Shown: in pieces, positions 1 to 10,919 of the stretch | Layout of the letters: each line of letters starts with the position of its first letter | Position numbering within the stretch: the stretch's first letter is position 1 | From: Plectrocnemia conspersa | Taxonomy: Eukaryota; Arthropoda; Insecta; Trichoptera; Polycentropodidae | DNA length: 64,000 nucleotides | Direction: 5' to 3' | Assembly: GCA_009617715.1 (NCBI GenBank) | Contig: VTFK01000370.1 | Coordinates: 62,001-126,000, forward strand | Program-made: the position numbers and the translations under genes | The notes under the pieces: model-generated | Database searches by the model: none | Told to the model about the DNA's origin: nothing | Seen by the model: only the letters and a program-made list of their open reading frames with translations

Positions 1-37
1 ATATATAACTGTTGTGTAAATATATGTATGTATTACT

Positions 38-120
38 TTTTTTTCTATGCAGCGCGAATTGGAGTTAAGTTGTTATGTCCTGCACATGTATATTAATAAT
101 AAATAAATAATACAAATAAA
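38..120 (+). CDS. possible 3'-terminal exon at window edge (weak)
   Basis: A pyrimidine run followed by TATGCAG (38-52) resembles a 3' splice acceptor. It is followed by a short segment of more balanced composition. Two of the three frames after the AG stay open for a while: one ends at a TAA near 95-97 after about 14 residues, the other at a TAA near 110 after about 17 residues. AATAAA-like polyadenylation motifs follow at once (about 99-120). The pattern fits the last exon of a gene entering from the left, but such signals are common by chance in AT-rich DNA and I recognise no protein. Confidence 0.2.
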
Positions 121-1430
121 AACTAAAAAAATACAATAAATCAATTGCATTTATCATATTCAAAATATAGAGCACCAAACTCATAAATGGGTAATCTGCG
201 TTATACATAAAAATATACTATGAATAAAAATTACTATATTTTTAGAAAACATTTTTAATAATATAATCGACGATATCTAAAAAACATTAACTTTTTGAAA
301 CTTAGGGTCGCTTTAATTTAAAATTTCGTTGAAATAAAAAAATATTTTTTTTGTATGCAACGTTAAAACTAAAAACTATAGCTGTGTTTACATTTTATCT
401 TTTACAGTTTTTTTTATTATAAGCATTTTAAAATAGTTGTTTATGTTGTATCATTTAATAAGATTAAAGCTAAAACTACATAGTAATTTTACATATATTG
501 AACTATCCTTATAGATATTTAAATATTCATACTATGCCATTGTTTGTCTCTGCAATAAGATGTTTCAAAAGACTTTGAAAGTTGTTAAGTAAATTTATAA
601 TTAAATTAATGTGTGTAAATATGACCATTTCTTTTATTTTGTATAAATGGACTATTTGATATCACGAGGTAAATATATATTTGTATTATCAAATCATATG
701 CATGAAATATATGTTAACGTTATGTTATATTTATAGGCTTCGCTGAGCTGCAAATTCATATTCAAAACATGTAAATAAAATTAATTAATATACGATATTA
801 TACGTACTTATAATACATACAATGCAAAAGAAATCGAGCCAAAACAGTACGCCGCATTGAATATTAAATAAGAACGTATAATATTATGATTATAATTGAA
901 AATTGTACTGTGAAAATATATTTATATATAGTATAAAATCAACACTGAAAGAAATAATATAAATATATAAAAAATATAAAACAATATTGCGATTGTGAAC
1001 CGTCAAATCGACCATTCGCCGGTTATATTCGGAATAATTAAATTTGGACACGGGCCAATAATTCAATATTCGATAACCTTTACTAAGATACTGAGAAGGT
1101 CGCTCTCAATCACTGACAAATTCAAAGCCCTAGGAGTTCTCCGTTAAATGACACGAGCCCAAAAGTTTATGATACGACAAAGCGTACATTAAATCACTTT
1201 GAATAAAGCTTTCAAGTTCAAAAGTGCATTTCCGCACATAAATCACTATAGCTATCATATTGAGAGAATCGACAATAAATTTAATATACAGATTCGAGAT
1301 GAAACATACGTACTTTATATTTCAAATTTTATTATTTCCTACTGTTCGTAAAGAAGGGTTATTTAAAAGTTATTATATATCACATAATTGATTTATATGC
1401 GTAGGATAGTTTTTTTTATTAATTCTGCAA
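121..1430. other. AT-rich noncoding stretch, nothing recognisable
   Basis: No open frame of note, no recognisable element. A slightly GC-richer patch at 1000-1200 could be a conserved noncoding block. Confidence 0.6.
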
Positions 1431-1439
1431 TATGTACAA

Positions 1440-1860
1440 TTAGTGCTGAAACTAGCTTCCCGTTTACCCGAGGTTACTGAGAACGGGAGGTAAAGTGGGG
1501 GTAATTCAGTCGACTTGGCCAGCTTTGAGCGCTTCCGAGCATTGTCGGCAAATGGACCAAAGTCAAAGATACCGAAGTCAGAGCTGCTCTTTCGAGCGCG
1601 AGCGGTGAGATACTTCCCTTTTCGCTCTCTTGCGTGTTAAGTGACGAGAGTGAGAGAGATAATGATATGGTTTTTTGCAAACTGAGATAGAACGAGTCCT
1701 ATGGTCAACACGCATGTCGAGCACTGCATCGTGGTCACGTGGTCAAGTTATAATACCACATGCTTATCGGGGACTTCAACAGACTCTTACTGACATCTTT
1801 GGATATTTTAGTGCACCAAAAGAGATAAATTTTATTTTTGATAGTATATTCTTTTAATAG
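1440..1860. repeat. GC-richer island holding a half copy of the 2.7-kb foldback repeat
   Basis: Composition shifts sharply from the AT-rich flanks. The part at about 1595-1670 (GCGAGCGGTGAGATACTTCC, then a TCGCTCTC-type run, GTTAAGTGACGAGAGTGAGA and GATAA) matches the left arm of the foldback element at 2666-2803 with few mismatches. The rest (1440-1590 and 1675-1800) has no counterpart I can see in the window. Short open frames on both strands here look like chance. It is probably a dispersed repeat insertion; the superfamily is unknown. Confidence 0.55.
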
Positions 1861-2219
1861 ATATCGTTATTATATTTTTTTTCATATAAAATTAAATAAT
1901 TAAAAAATAATTAGTGGTACTTGATTTTGTTAAAAAAAAATCGTTTCGAATATTCTTATGTATTTTCCCAGATCGGTTTATATAAATGTCACACCATAAC
2001 TAATTCTTATTTAGAATCGATGGGGACAAATTCTAGGATAGTCACAGATGTGGTGTTCGTATTCTGAAGTATAATTTTTATGCCTTATGGCATTTTGAAA
2101 AAGCCGACAAAGATTTTGCGTAAATTGGATATTTACTAGGTTGGGTTTTGTTGGGTTTTCACTGATATTGTATTGGTGAGTGCCCACACAAACTTTTATA
2201 ATTATCAGTAGCGTAATTT

Positions 2220-2520
2220 TAATAATATGATAATTTAAAAAAATTGCGATTATTTGGTACATTTTTCGATCGCGCGCAAATATGCCAGCTGTACGTTACA
2301 GCAGCCGCCGTGCGGACGTCATTCACGACCGCCGTCTGGATGGCATATAAAATTTGTGGCAGTGTGGCCGCTACTCGGAAGTCGGCGACCTCTGCCGACT
2401 TTAGTTCAACTTCAGTTCGGACAACTTCCAGAGAGTGTAGTGCAAGCATTAAATATTTTTCAAATGTCATGCTACTGCTATTGTCCAGTGTTCAACCATT
2501 TCCTTTAAGTAATTTTATAA
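2220..2520 (+). other. GC-rich island with TATA box: possible solo LTR or promoter
   Basis: An abrupt island of balanced composition begins with a CGATCGCGCGC stretch. It contains TATAAAA at 2346-2352, an arthropod initiator-like TCAGTT at 2412-2417 and an AT-rich polyadenylation-like stretch near 2450. The order TATA, transcribed GC-rich leader, polyadenylation-like region resembles an insect LTR. However, the TATA-to-initiator spacing (about 65 bases) is too long for a standard core promoter, and I could not define TG...CA ends or a target duplication. Open frames on both strands are likely by-products of composition. Confidence 0.25.
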
Positions 2521-2665
2521 TATAATAGAGTCCAATATTAATATTTTTGTAAATGTGTATTTTATTAGATTTATGTCAGGACTTGTGCTGGTGCATTTAA
2601 TGGACCTTAATATTTAGAAAAATTTTATATTATGCTAAAGAATATTATTCTGATTTATGTATGTA

Positions 2666-2803
2666 CCAGACGCGGGCGATTAGATACTTTCCCTCTCGCT
2701 CGCTCGCGTGCTAAGTGACGAGAGTGAGTGTGAGATAAGAGCATGCGGTCCGCATGCCCTTATCTCTCACTCACAGGGAAACTATCTCACCGCCCGCGCC
2801 TGG
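2666..2803. repeat. foldback (inverted-repeat) element
   Basis: The 5' arm starts CCAGACGCGGGCGATTAGAT and the 3' arm, read in reverse complement, starts CCAGGCGCGGGCGGTGAGAT. The arms pair through to the centre, where GCATGCGG (2741-2748) faces CCGCATGC (2750-2757) across a single T. About 28 bases of the left arm (CTCGCTCGCTCGCGTGC...GACGAG) are unpaired. It lies in AT-rich DNA and the left arm recurs at about 1595-1670, so it is a dispersed repeat, not a local accident. No coding capacity. Confidence 0.75.
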
Positions 2804-2999
2804 AATGAACATATATTTAAATTTGTTATATTTTTATAATTAAAATAATAAAAAAAAAAACTTTAAGTGATTTACATTACTTATCTATCCTGTTGTTTTA
2901 TACTGCTTGTACATATATAAAATATTTGCTTTTAAAATTTTAGAACAAATTGAAATCCATTTTTCTTATTACGTATTCGTTCTCCTGATCCGATTCGTA

Positions 3000-3560
3000 A
3001 CATTTTCGCGTACAGCAGTCAAACGTTGCGCGCAAATAAATGAAAATAAACAAACTCTTGATTTATCTCTCGAAGAGGAGAAAAAGTTTGCGTAGACAAA
3101 ATGACTAATTAGCGGTAATTAGTCTTCTTCGGCTTCGGCTGATTAATCATTTGTTGGCTCGTTCTTTTGCAAACTCCAAGGATTAAAAGCCGGCGTTTTC
3201 CTGCGTTGGTGTTTTGCCGCAATTCTTTTTTCTCTTACATTTCTCTATCCACATTTTCCCCACCCACCCCATTTTTTTCTTTTATAGAACCCACGGCCGT
3301 GTTTGTTACGGTAACGAATCGCAGCCTAAACAAACGCTTTGTGCGATTCGGCGTTTTTCGATGTCGAAATCGAATGGTGCATTCTCATTTTGGTTTCCCC
3401 TCGTATACTCATATTATATACTATATAGGTTTGTTTGTTTGTATTTGTGTAGGAACTGTGTGCTTTGTGCGACACTTCGTAGCCGTCACGAATTTGAGGA
3501 CGAAAGGAAACAAGCGGTGATGATGGATAACGAAGTTCTTTATGCGCAAATGTTTCAATT
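3000..3560. promoter_or_regulatory. GC-elevated noncoding island with paired homeodomain-type sites
   Basis: Balanced composition in AT-rich flanks with no convincing reading frame; overlapping 116-117-codon frames exist but read as low-complexity Phe/Ser strings. The clearest motif is an inverted pair GACTAATTA (3103-3111) and TAATTAGTC (3116-3124) separated by GCGG, which is two homeodomain core sites facing each other. A further GATTAATCAT lies at about 3141-3150. Candidate cis-regulatory block. This is inference from composition and motif only. Confidence 0.35.
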
Positions 3561-4107
3561 TTAAAACGTAAATATGATTTTTTTAACTGTGTATAAAAAT
3601 ACATAGAATAAATATAAAATACGTATATTTAAAATATTTATTTCCGGTACAATTGTTGAAATATTTGAATACAAGTTATTTTTATCTATGTTCTTTTCAA
3701 GGTATTTATAAATTGTATTTAAATTAAGAACATCGTGAATTAAAAAGTTACTTCAAAGTAATATGATAGTAAGAAGCAATACAAAGTGCAATAGTGCATC
3801 GGATTTTTTTTTGTTAACGCATTGTTTACGTATACAGATATATGAGAGGGAGAAAAGATATATGCGCGTAAAAATATTCATTGTCTCGCTTGTTCTTGTT
3901 GAAGCGGCAATGCTCATTTCAAGTTTTTTCCTCTGTGTCATATCACGTTAGAAAAATAAATATTTCGGCCTATTTCGTACAAAATTAATAAAAAATAATA
4001 TGTATGTAATATTACAGTAACTGGTTGACAACTCCAATGTATGATTGTGTTGGTTCAGCGTGCGTGTGTTTTAGATAAAAAGTGGAAGCTGTGACGTTCA
4101 CTGCAAT

Positions 4108-4172
4108 ATGAAACTTTCCAACACTGGATGATTAACGGAACCTCATCTCAATAGAGAATCTAAATCAATTTG
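4108..4172 (-). pseudogene. fragment of Jockey/CR1-group LINE reverse transcriptase
   Basis: Read on the minus strand, this translates to a short string like QIDLDSLLR*GSVNHPVLES. It aligns with the post-YADD region of the longer LINE relic at 58387-59660 (LQSDLESLWRWASVNRQPFS), and the DNA similarity is also visible by eye. One Trp codon has become a stop. Only about 20 codons survive, and both flanks are AT-rich noncoding DNA. It is an old fragment of the same retrotransposon family found at 6.4, 10.9, 47.1 and 58.4 kb. Confidence 0.7.
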
Positions 4173-4319
4173 TTTTTAATTATATTATTACTTTGCTTAG
4201 TATTGCATTGTATATAAAGTATTTTTTTACTCATATAATTTATAAATTGTTCATTTTAAATAATTGAGATCTTTATTAAACATATGATTCCCAATTTATA
4301 CAGCATATTAACCTCATTC

Positions 4320-4630
4320 CCGGTGCTTTACAAAGGCAAGTTCGTAATAGCATGGCATCATCGGAGCTCGGAACCGTTCAAGATTAAATTAAAATTTATT
4401 ATGTATGGAACTTTTTTTTTATAAAAAAGTGTATATTATGTACAATTTATAGGTCAACCGTACGGAACGGAGTAAGCAGCATAAATCTTTCTTTATCAAA
4501 TTATTGAAGTCGTAAATATCGCGGGGTTCGCGTGTGTCTCTTCAATCGCGGAACGCAAAGATTAATTGCGTATGGCCCAGACACGGCCGTATCATTTTTC
4601 GTGATTTATTTATACGTAACATCCGATTAG
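4320..4630. promoter_or_regulatory. GC-elevated noncoding island
   Basis: Includes TCGCGGGGTTCGCG-type sequence and an AAAGATTAATTGCG stretch with a homeodomain-like core. A 117-codon open frame overlaps its right half but runs into low-complexity Asn/Lys/Phe. No family is recognisable. Possible conserved noncoding element. Confidence 0.25.
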
Positions 4631-4889
4631 AATATAGTGGAAAAACTACACAACAAGCGCTCTGTGATGTAAAAAATAAATATGTTTATTTTAGAAGTTT
4701 CAAACGGGAAAACGCAGAGAATAAGCAAGAATGTTATTTTTCTAAGAATATATGTTGTCCAATACAAATGCATAAGATTTTATTTATGCAAACAAAAAAA
4801 ATACAAACCTTTTACATTAAAGGATTTTTTTTAAATACAAATTTTAATAATTCAAACCTGTACAATATTTGCTCACTTATGTTTTAAAA

Positions 4890-5580
4890 AAGGAATGCAG
4901 GTCTAATTCTTCAGTCTAGCTTAAGTGACCGTTATGTTTAGTTGCGTGATTTATCGTTTTATTTTTTTATTTTTAATAATTTATTTTTAATGTTAAATAA
5001 ACATTTAAAAAAATCCAAAAAACGCTAATTAAATGAAACTAAATGGGCGAATATACTTTTATTGCATTCGCATAAAGTTTACAAAAAAATCGTTTAACGA
5101 TCATATTTCTTTATGAATATCGTCGAAAAGTGACAGTTCAGTGAACGTGTAACCGCAGAGAAAGATTAACATTAAATTTGTTAAGCAATAATTTTAATTT
5201 AAAATTCAGAAATCACATTTTTAAAATGACACAATTGATTAAATTATTACTTATCGATTGAACCCACACAACAAACATTTTCAAACGGTTCATGAATTAT
5301 ATAAAAGCACACGCGTATTTTATGTTTATCCATACATAAATGATCGTTCTTTACTTAACAACAAATTAATATGTATCGGTTCGAACGTAAATCACGGTTT
5401 TTTGAGTCATACCTTATAATTCAGTCAATTCTACGATACTCGCGAGTACGTGGTCGTATAAATAAATCAAAATCCCCTTTTTGTGTATAATGCGCATAAA
5501 ATATTCATGTCACCGTCACTGTCATGTTATGTTGTCATTTTTTTTGTGCCGGGTCCATCAAAATTGCGCTTAAAATTACA
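4890..5580. other. AT-rich noncoding stretch, nothing recognisable
   Basis: Only short chance frames and homopolymer runs are seen. Confidence 0.55.
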
Positions 5581-5586
5581 ATAATT

Positions 5587-5627
5587 GCCCGTCTCGCTGA
5601 ACTCAAATTGAGTTCAGCTAGACGAGC
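5587..5627. repeat. 41-bp near-perfect hairpin
   Basis: Two 20-base arms (5587-5606 and 5608-5627) pair with two mismatches around a single central A. The inner 11 bases on each side (GCTGAACTCAA / TTGAGTTCAGC) pair perfectly. The loop is too small for a classic miRNA precursor, so a foldback repeat or cruciform-type site is more likely. Confidence 0.7.
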
Positions 5628-5649
5628 CGAAGAACTGAAGATTTTCACC

Positions 5650-6365
5650 ATAATTATTATTCATGAGAAATTTTATCTTTGGCGTCGAGTCGTGTATACT
5701 ATATATTTATATGTATATAAATATATATACACACATACACAATTGTAAATATTTTATTAGAATATGTATTTTTGATAGTGAATTAAAAATGTAAAAGCGG
5801 TAGTTATTGATTTAGAAGAGTATAATATATAGAAATCACATTATTATAACGAATATTTTTTATGTGGATCTTAAAAATTTAGAGCGAACTTAAAAAATGT
5901 AATTGTTTTTTTATTGACTAATTAAAATACTTAATCTCAAAAGAGCATAATAAAAAAATGTATTCCAGAGAATGTCGCAAAAAAAGCTTTTAAAGATTAA
6001 TAATATTTCATTGCGGTTACACTATGTCAAAAAGATATTTTAAAATATAAGTAACACAAAACCAAAATGTCATTACATTTTTTTCTTAAATTCCCAATCT
6101 GTTTTAAATTATTTTTATTTTCCTTTATATTCCATTAATCCTAAATTTCCTGAGACTATTAAAATTTTTATTTTGCTTCATCCAGTGACTTTTGGGAGTT
6201 AAACTTCACCTGTTAATCCCACTTGTAGTAACTATTCATTATCTTTAGAAGTTACCTTAATGCGTTACGATAATAAAATAATAATACATAGTATTATTAC
6301 CATACACAAAAAAAAATACAACTACGATTAAAAAATATAATACATAGTAAGAGAAAAAATCATAA
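5650..6365. other. AT-rich noncoding stretch, nothing recognisable
   Basis: A short TA/TACA-rich microsatellite-like run is present at about 5700-5740. No coding or element signature. Confidence 0.55.
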
Positions 6366-6367
6366 AT

Positions 6368-6520
6368 CATTTAAATTTAATACGAACCAGACAAGTTCCT
6401 TAAAGCTGACATTAAATAGATCAATGTGCAGTGCCAACGTGTTATGGAGCCAGATAGCAACAGCCTTAGACGAGTCGGCTAGTGAAGATGTCTTGGCTCT
6501 GGCGGGCATCAGAAGAGGCT
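6368..6520 (-). pseudogene. C-terminal fragment of Jockey/CR1-group LINE ORF
   Basis: The minus strand reads PLLMPARAKTSSLADSSKAV followed by AIWLHNTLALHIDLFNVSFK, with no stop for about 45 codons. It matches the extreme C-terminus of the 58.4-kb relic (PLLMTVRAKTSALTDSPKAV...ALHIDLFNVSYEELIQFV) at most positions. The better preservation compared with the 4.1-kb scrap suggests a separate, younger insertion. The order of the two scraps also does not fit one element: this C-terminal piece lies at the wrong side of the 4.1-kb middle piece. Confidence 0.8.
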
Positions 6521-6839
6521 CATGAAATAAATATATTTAAAATATCTGATTATGTTTAAAATTATGTTTATCCCCTCTTTAATACATATATATTACATTT
6601 AAATCCCTCAGAAGAGCTTAATATAAAACTTTAGCGTTTACGTTGCATATGATATCAATTATATATATAATGTTTGTTTTTCTGAATATTGTTTATTATT
6701 TAATCTAATTATATTATATAAAATTTTATGATTTTTAAATTAAGGGCTAAAACAGTATATAACCAAAACATTACATTATAAGCTTTTATATAACGCTTTA
6801 AGATTTGCCCTTGAGATACAATTTTCTTAACCTACTTTT

Positions 6840-7295
6840 CGGAACGCTCCGCGGGCTAATTTACAATTTGCCGTCATTACTATATAAGTGCTCTTTTGCA
6901 TATTTTATCGCTGCCATTAACTAATGTTCTCACTAAACTAAAACGAAATTTAATACACACCATAATTAACAGGCCACACATACACATACACAAAATGTGT
7001 AACGAAATCGCTTTGGAATCGGCGCGTTCAATCGGAGCGCATGACTTAATTACGTTCGGCGAAACAGCAGCGATAGTTCTATTGAATGCCTAATTAATCA
7101 TTCCGTTTCAGCTATGAAGAAATTCCTTTTGTTCCGATATTGTGGGAACTTACGTGACCGCAAAGCTTAATGCTCATAAAAGGCAGTTTTATAAAGGCTT
7201 AAATATTTAATAGACTTCCAACGTTGGGCGGATTGCTCGAATTAGTCTTAACCTTTGTTCTTAATCACGGCGACCCTTCGTGTTCCGCGGTGAAT
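6840..7295. promoter_or_regulatory. GC-elevated noncoding island
   Basis: Includes a 65-codon frame (6896-7093) that I do not consider real, plus several balanced-composition blocks (7000-7100, 7130-7290) such as TTCGGCGAAACAGCAGCGAT. It ends with CGGCGACCCTTCGTGTTCCG. Candidate conserved noncoding DNA; no motif decisive. Confidence 0.25.
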
Positions 7296-7849
7296 TTTAA
7301 ATATTTCAATAAATGCCAAAATCGTGAACGGCTGTATATTTTTTATTGGAGAATTAATTAGAATTTAACCTAATTGAATTAATTATTATTTTATAAAGCA
7401 ATATGCAAATTGCAGCGGGTCGTTTGAATAAATTTTAGATATATTTTCAGACTAAAATAGTTTAAAAACAGACATGCGCAAATTAATTAATATAGAGTTG
7501 GCACAAATGGTATTTAATCTAGTAGCTTCAACTATAAAAACAAAGTCAAACTCTCAGGTCTATTATTCAAGAGCCCCTACTACAATCTAAAAAATATAAA
7601 GTAAATTAAATTAAAATTTAAATATTGTATGATATAAATTATTTTTTAAGCTTTTATATTAAGTAATATAAATATTTAATATAAAATTATTCTTGCCTGT
7701 TTTTAATAATAGAGACAAACAGACGTGAACAAAATATAAAATATATCTCGGTTATGATTCGCCGAGAATAATATCTTGCAAACATATTATTACACAGTAT
7801 ATATTCGAGGATGTCAATTGTTTTACTATATACATTGAACCTTTGCTAA

Positions 7850-8330
7850 CAAACACTTATGTATGGGTTGAAAAATACCCTGAATCTATAGGTCAACAAA
7901 ATAGGACATAAGTGACGTACTGGGATCAAGCAAATGTGCAAAGACTTTCACTATAAGTACTTGGCTGTTTTCAGCGCTTTGATTTCAAAGTCATCCATAA
8001 AAAGATTAGCTACGATTGGTGACATTAGTGAGCTCATAGAAGCCAGCATCTACCTGTTGTACATAATATATGTAGATTTGAGGCATTGTTCCATGAAGCC
8101 TTCTTACAATCCGCTTTATTGCCTTTTTTATAGGGATGTCACATCAAAATTTACCAAGACATCGGAATCTGTTTGTTCCACCTTTTGTACCTTTTCTAGG
8201 AATTAATGTAAATATTCAATATTAGATGTCATTTACTCATCAAAAGGATGAAGCATTTCTGATAAGAATTTTTTTGGTAGTTTTCGTGTCGGTGTGACTT
8301 TTGTTGGTCTAAAAGGTATTCCTTCTTAGT
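7850..8330 (-). pseudogene. Penelope-like element reverse transcriptase relic
   Basis: On the minus strand, in order, one can read RPTKVTPTRKLPKKFLSEML, then a segment ending VLVNFDVTSL, then SLMSPIVANLFMDDFEIKAL. These correspond to the Penelope RT order: the 'RPIVS...YNLAK' block, motif A with its catalytic Asp (FDVxSL) and the 'GSPLSPIVANLFMEHFE' block. A degraded YFVD-stop string further on (near 7900) may be the YVDD motif. Several stops and frame changes separate the blocks. No GIY-YIG endonuclease domain or long terminal repeat is visible, so this is a fragment. A 90-codon open frame on the opposite strand (7934-8206) is the antisense shadow. Family assignment is from remembered motif order and has not been checked by alignment. 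Confidence 0.75.
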
Positions 8331-8379
8331 GAACTATGGAAAGTTCAAAAATCGTGGCGTTCTCGACGATTTGCTTCAA

Positions 8380-9225
8380 AGTATGATTTTTTTTTTTTTT
8401 CAATTTAATTTTTTTTATTTTAATTTAATTTGATTGTTAATTTAAAGATTATATTGATTATTGATGTTATTTTTCTTTAGAACTTTAATTAGCTAAGTAT
8501 TATTTTTTTAATAAATTTATATACAAAATTTATTAAAAGCAAAAGTTGTTTTTTTGTATTTTTCTCATAAGTGATAAGATCTTTGATAATGATTTATTAC
8601 GCCATTAATCAAATTTATTTAGTGAATGATCGTGTCGTTTTTTGTAATTAGCGATAGTAAAACGGCAATTAATATAAATCATATGAAATTAGGTTACACA
8701 TATTACATAATAAATAGGAGTTAATTTAAAAAAATGTTATTTTAAATTTTTTAATAAATTACAATCTAAACATTGATTAATTGGGTGGAATACTTTTAAT
8801 AGCTAACAACTTAAATCTTGGTGTAAATTGAGCTCTCCTGTGAAATGATGTATTTATCATTTACATAAGATCTACAACTTAGATAACAAACAATGCATTT
8901 GGTTACCACTAAATTGATGAAAACTGATGCTTTGTTTATTTTTTAAATACTTTATACACGTTTAATTTTGAATGATCTAGGAGATTTTATTTTAAGACGT
9001 TTATTTTAATACGATAGTTAATTTTACAAACATACCATTAAATTTACTACAGCTTAAAAGTAAATAGCCCTTCAAATGTTCACAATTTTGGCATTTGCTA
9101 CCATATAATAAAAAAATAATAATACAAAATAAAATGGTAAGGAATAGAACTAAAAATTACTTTACTAAAAGAAAAAAAAACTATGGGCTAGAAGCTAATT
9201 TAAGTATATAAAGCTAAAGGTTTTT
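8380..9225. other. AT-rich noncoding stretch, nothing recognisable
   Basis: A run of about 15 T at 8386-8400 is followed by AT-rich sequence without frames or motifs. Confidence 0.55.
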
Positions 9226-9231
9226 TGCTGT

Positions 9232-9305
9232 TTTACAGCCTCTACAGGAATATGTGCTTTAATATTTAAATTTGAGGTTGTTTTTATCGTAAAATTAGTG
9301 AATGA
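9232..9305 (+). repeat. diverged interspersed repeat, copy A (pair at 19245-19315)
   Basis: Shares the ordered blocks AGC(C/T)TCTA(C/A)AG, AATATGTGCTTT and AGGTTGTTTTTA with 19245-19315 at nearly the same spacing. Element type unknown. Similarity of about two thirds by eye in AT-rich DNA is only suggestive. Confidence 0.4.
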
Positions 9306-10114
9306 GTGTACTTACACGAAATTTTGAATTAGTATTTTTAGGTATGATAAATGATAATGTTCTTTGAGTTGGTATCTGTAGACTATTAAAAAGTTTTTGA
9401 AGATGAGCCTTTAGAGGTATTATAAAATTAATTTTAAATCTTTATTTCACATAACTTGCAATTTATAAAAAAATAATGTTACAGGTGATACTCGTCACCG
9501 GACATGCGTATGTTAAGATTTAATTTTTTGTGGTAAATTTGCTTTTTATATTTCAATTACAAAATATTAAGTTACAAAAGTTACAAAATATGTTTAATTA
9601 TATTTACTTGTGTCTAGGTGTAAACCCAGGTTTTTAACACTAGATTTACATTATATATTATTGCTCTGTATCCAAAAGTATTAATTAATAAAATTATAAT
9701 CATTTCATAATTTACTCTACTGGATTAAAAAATCTTTATTGAAAATAAAATATTTTTAATTTTTTAAAATGCTTCAAATAGTATTTATATATTATATTGT
9801 AGTATTCTTTATTAAAAATTGCACTGGTATTTAAATCAATTACCACAAGTTAACCTTATTAGCTAACTTTACAATAGAAATATTGTCGATAAATGTTTCT
9901 TGAATACGGGATGACGACATTTGTGGTCAAAGTAATAAACTTAATAATAGAAAAGAAGTGTATTTATTGTATATCAGTATTTTTTCGGAAATTTATTTTT
10001 TTATAATTTATTTAATAAAAAATATTGAAGCAAAAATTTAAAATATCTTATTATTATACTGCTAATTTTAAGAATATAATGAAACAATAATTAATTAATT
10101 AATTTGGCTATATT

Positions 10115-10260
10115 AATTAGGCTTACAAGGCCACCGGGAATTTCCCAGTGTCCTGCCAGGACAATCCGCCATCGAATGAAAATTTAATACAATGCTCGGC
10201 AAACGTCCCCTATGAATTGTCTCAATCAATATTAGACTTAATTCGTTCGCGTGAGATAAA
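10115..10260. promoter_or_regulatory. GC-elevated block with perfect palindromic kappa-B site
   Basis: GGGAATTTCCC at 10136-10146 is the full symmetric Rel/NF-kappa-B consensus (Dorsal/Dif/Relish type in insects). It is followed closely by the near-palindrome GTCCTGCCAGGAC (about 10150-10162). The block is more balanced in composition than its flanks. Regulatory function is inferred from the motif alone. Confidence 0.4.
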
Positions 10261-10542
10261 GATATATGTAAATAGGAAAAATAAAGATAACATTGTTACT
10301 GTAATAACTCTTTTTGTCCTATTATATAAGTCATAACTTTTGTAAGGTTTTTTTAGAACAACTTATATTTTCTAATCATATGCTTATATTTTATTTAAAA
10401 AAAAATTTGCATTGATTTGTCGGCTTTTTAACCCTATTTACTTTTCTTACTTCAGCGGACAGTTAAATATTACTTTGCAGTTAACGTAGAAAAATACGAT
10501 TATAAAACCGATGCGCTATTTGTTGCTTTTGTTTTATTTCTC

Positions 10543-10600
10543 TCCTTCCCTCTCTCTCTCTCTCTCTCTCATTTTAGCTCTCAATCTTTTTCTCTCTCTT
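10543..10600. repeat. CT-rich microsatellite
   Basis: An interrupted run of CT dinucleotides with a second CTCTCTC run just after. It yields an Arg/Glu-rich open frame on the minus strand that is not a gene. Confidence 0.9.
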
Positions 10601-10919
10601 ACACAGAATATGAAATCTGACAAATATTTGAACTGGCAATAAGGAGCGTGCGGTGTGCGAGGAATATTTTGTCGAGTGGTAAACAAGAACTTCGCATAAG
10701 GGTTAAATACACACGAAATTATAATCACCCGTGATAACATTGCGGGTTTTATTTCTTGCGAAAAAGGAAGTAGCATGTGTATGTAATATGTTTTAATTAA
10801 TCTCAAAATTCTATGTATTGTAATAACGTTGATATTTGAGTTTTCAAAGTTGATTATTAAAAGTCATACGTTTTAATAACTCGTACACTTTTAATATATT
10901 TTTGACGGTATATTTAGGT

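Noticed and set aside
3167..3564. Overlapping 117- and 116-codon plus-strand frames
   Set aside because: Two different frames of the same GC-elevated island, both low-complexity; neither shows a domain. Treated as noncoding.
4534..4887. 117-codon open frame
   Set aside because: No ATG at the start, ends in Asn/Phe-rich low complexity, no recognisable motif.
7934..8206. 90-codon plus-strand frame
   Set aside because: Antisense to the Penelope RT relic, which reads on the minus strand.
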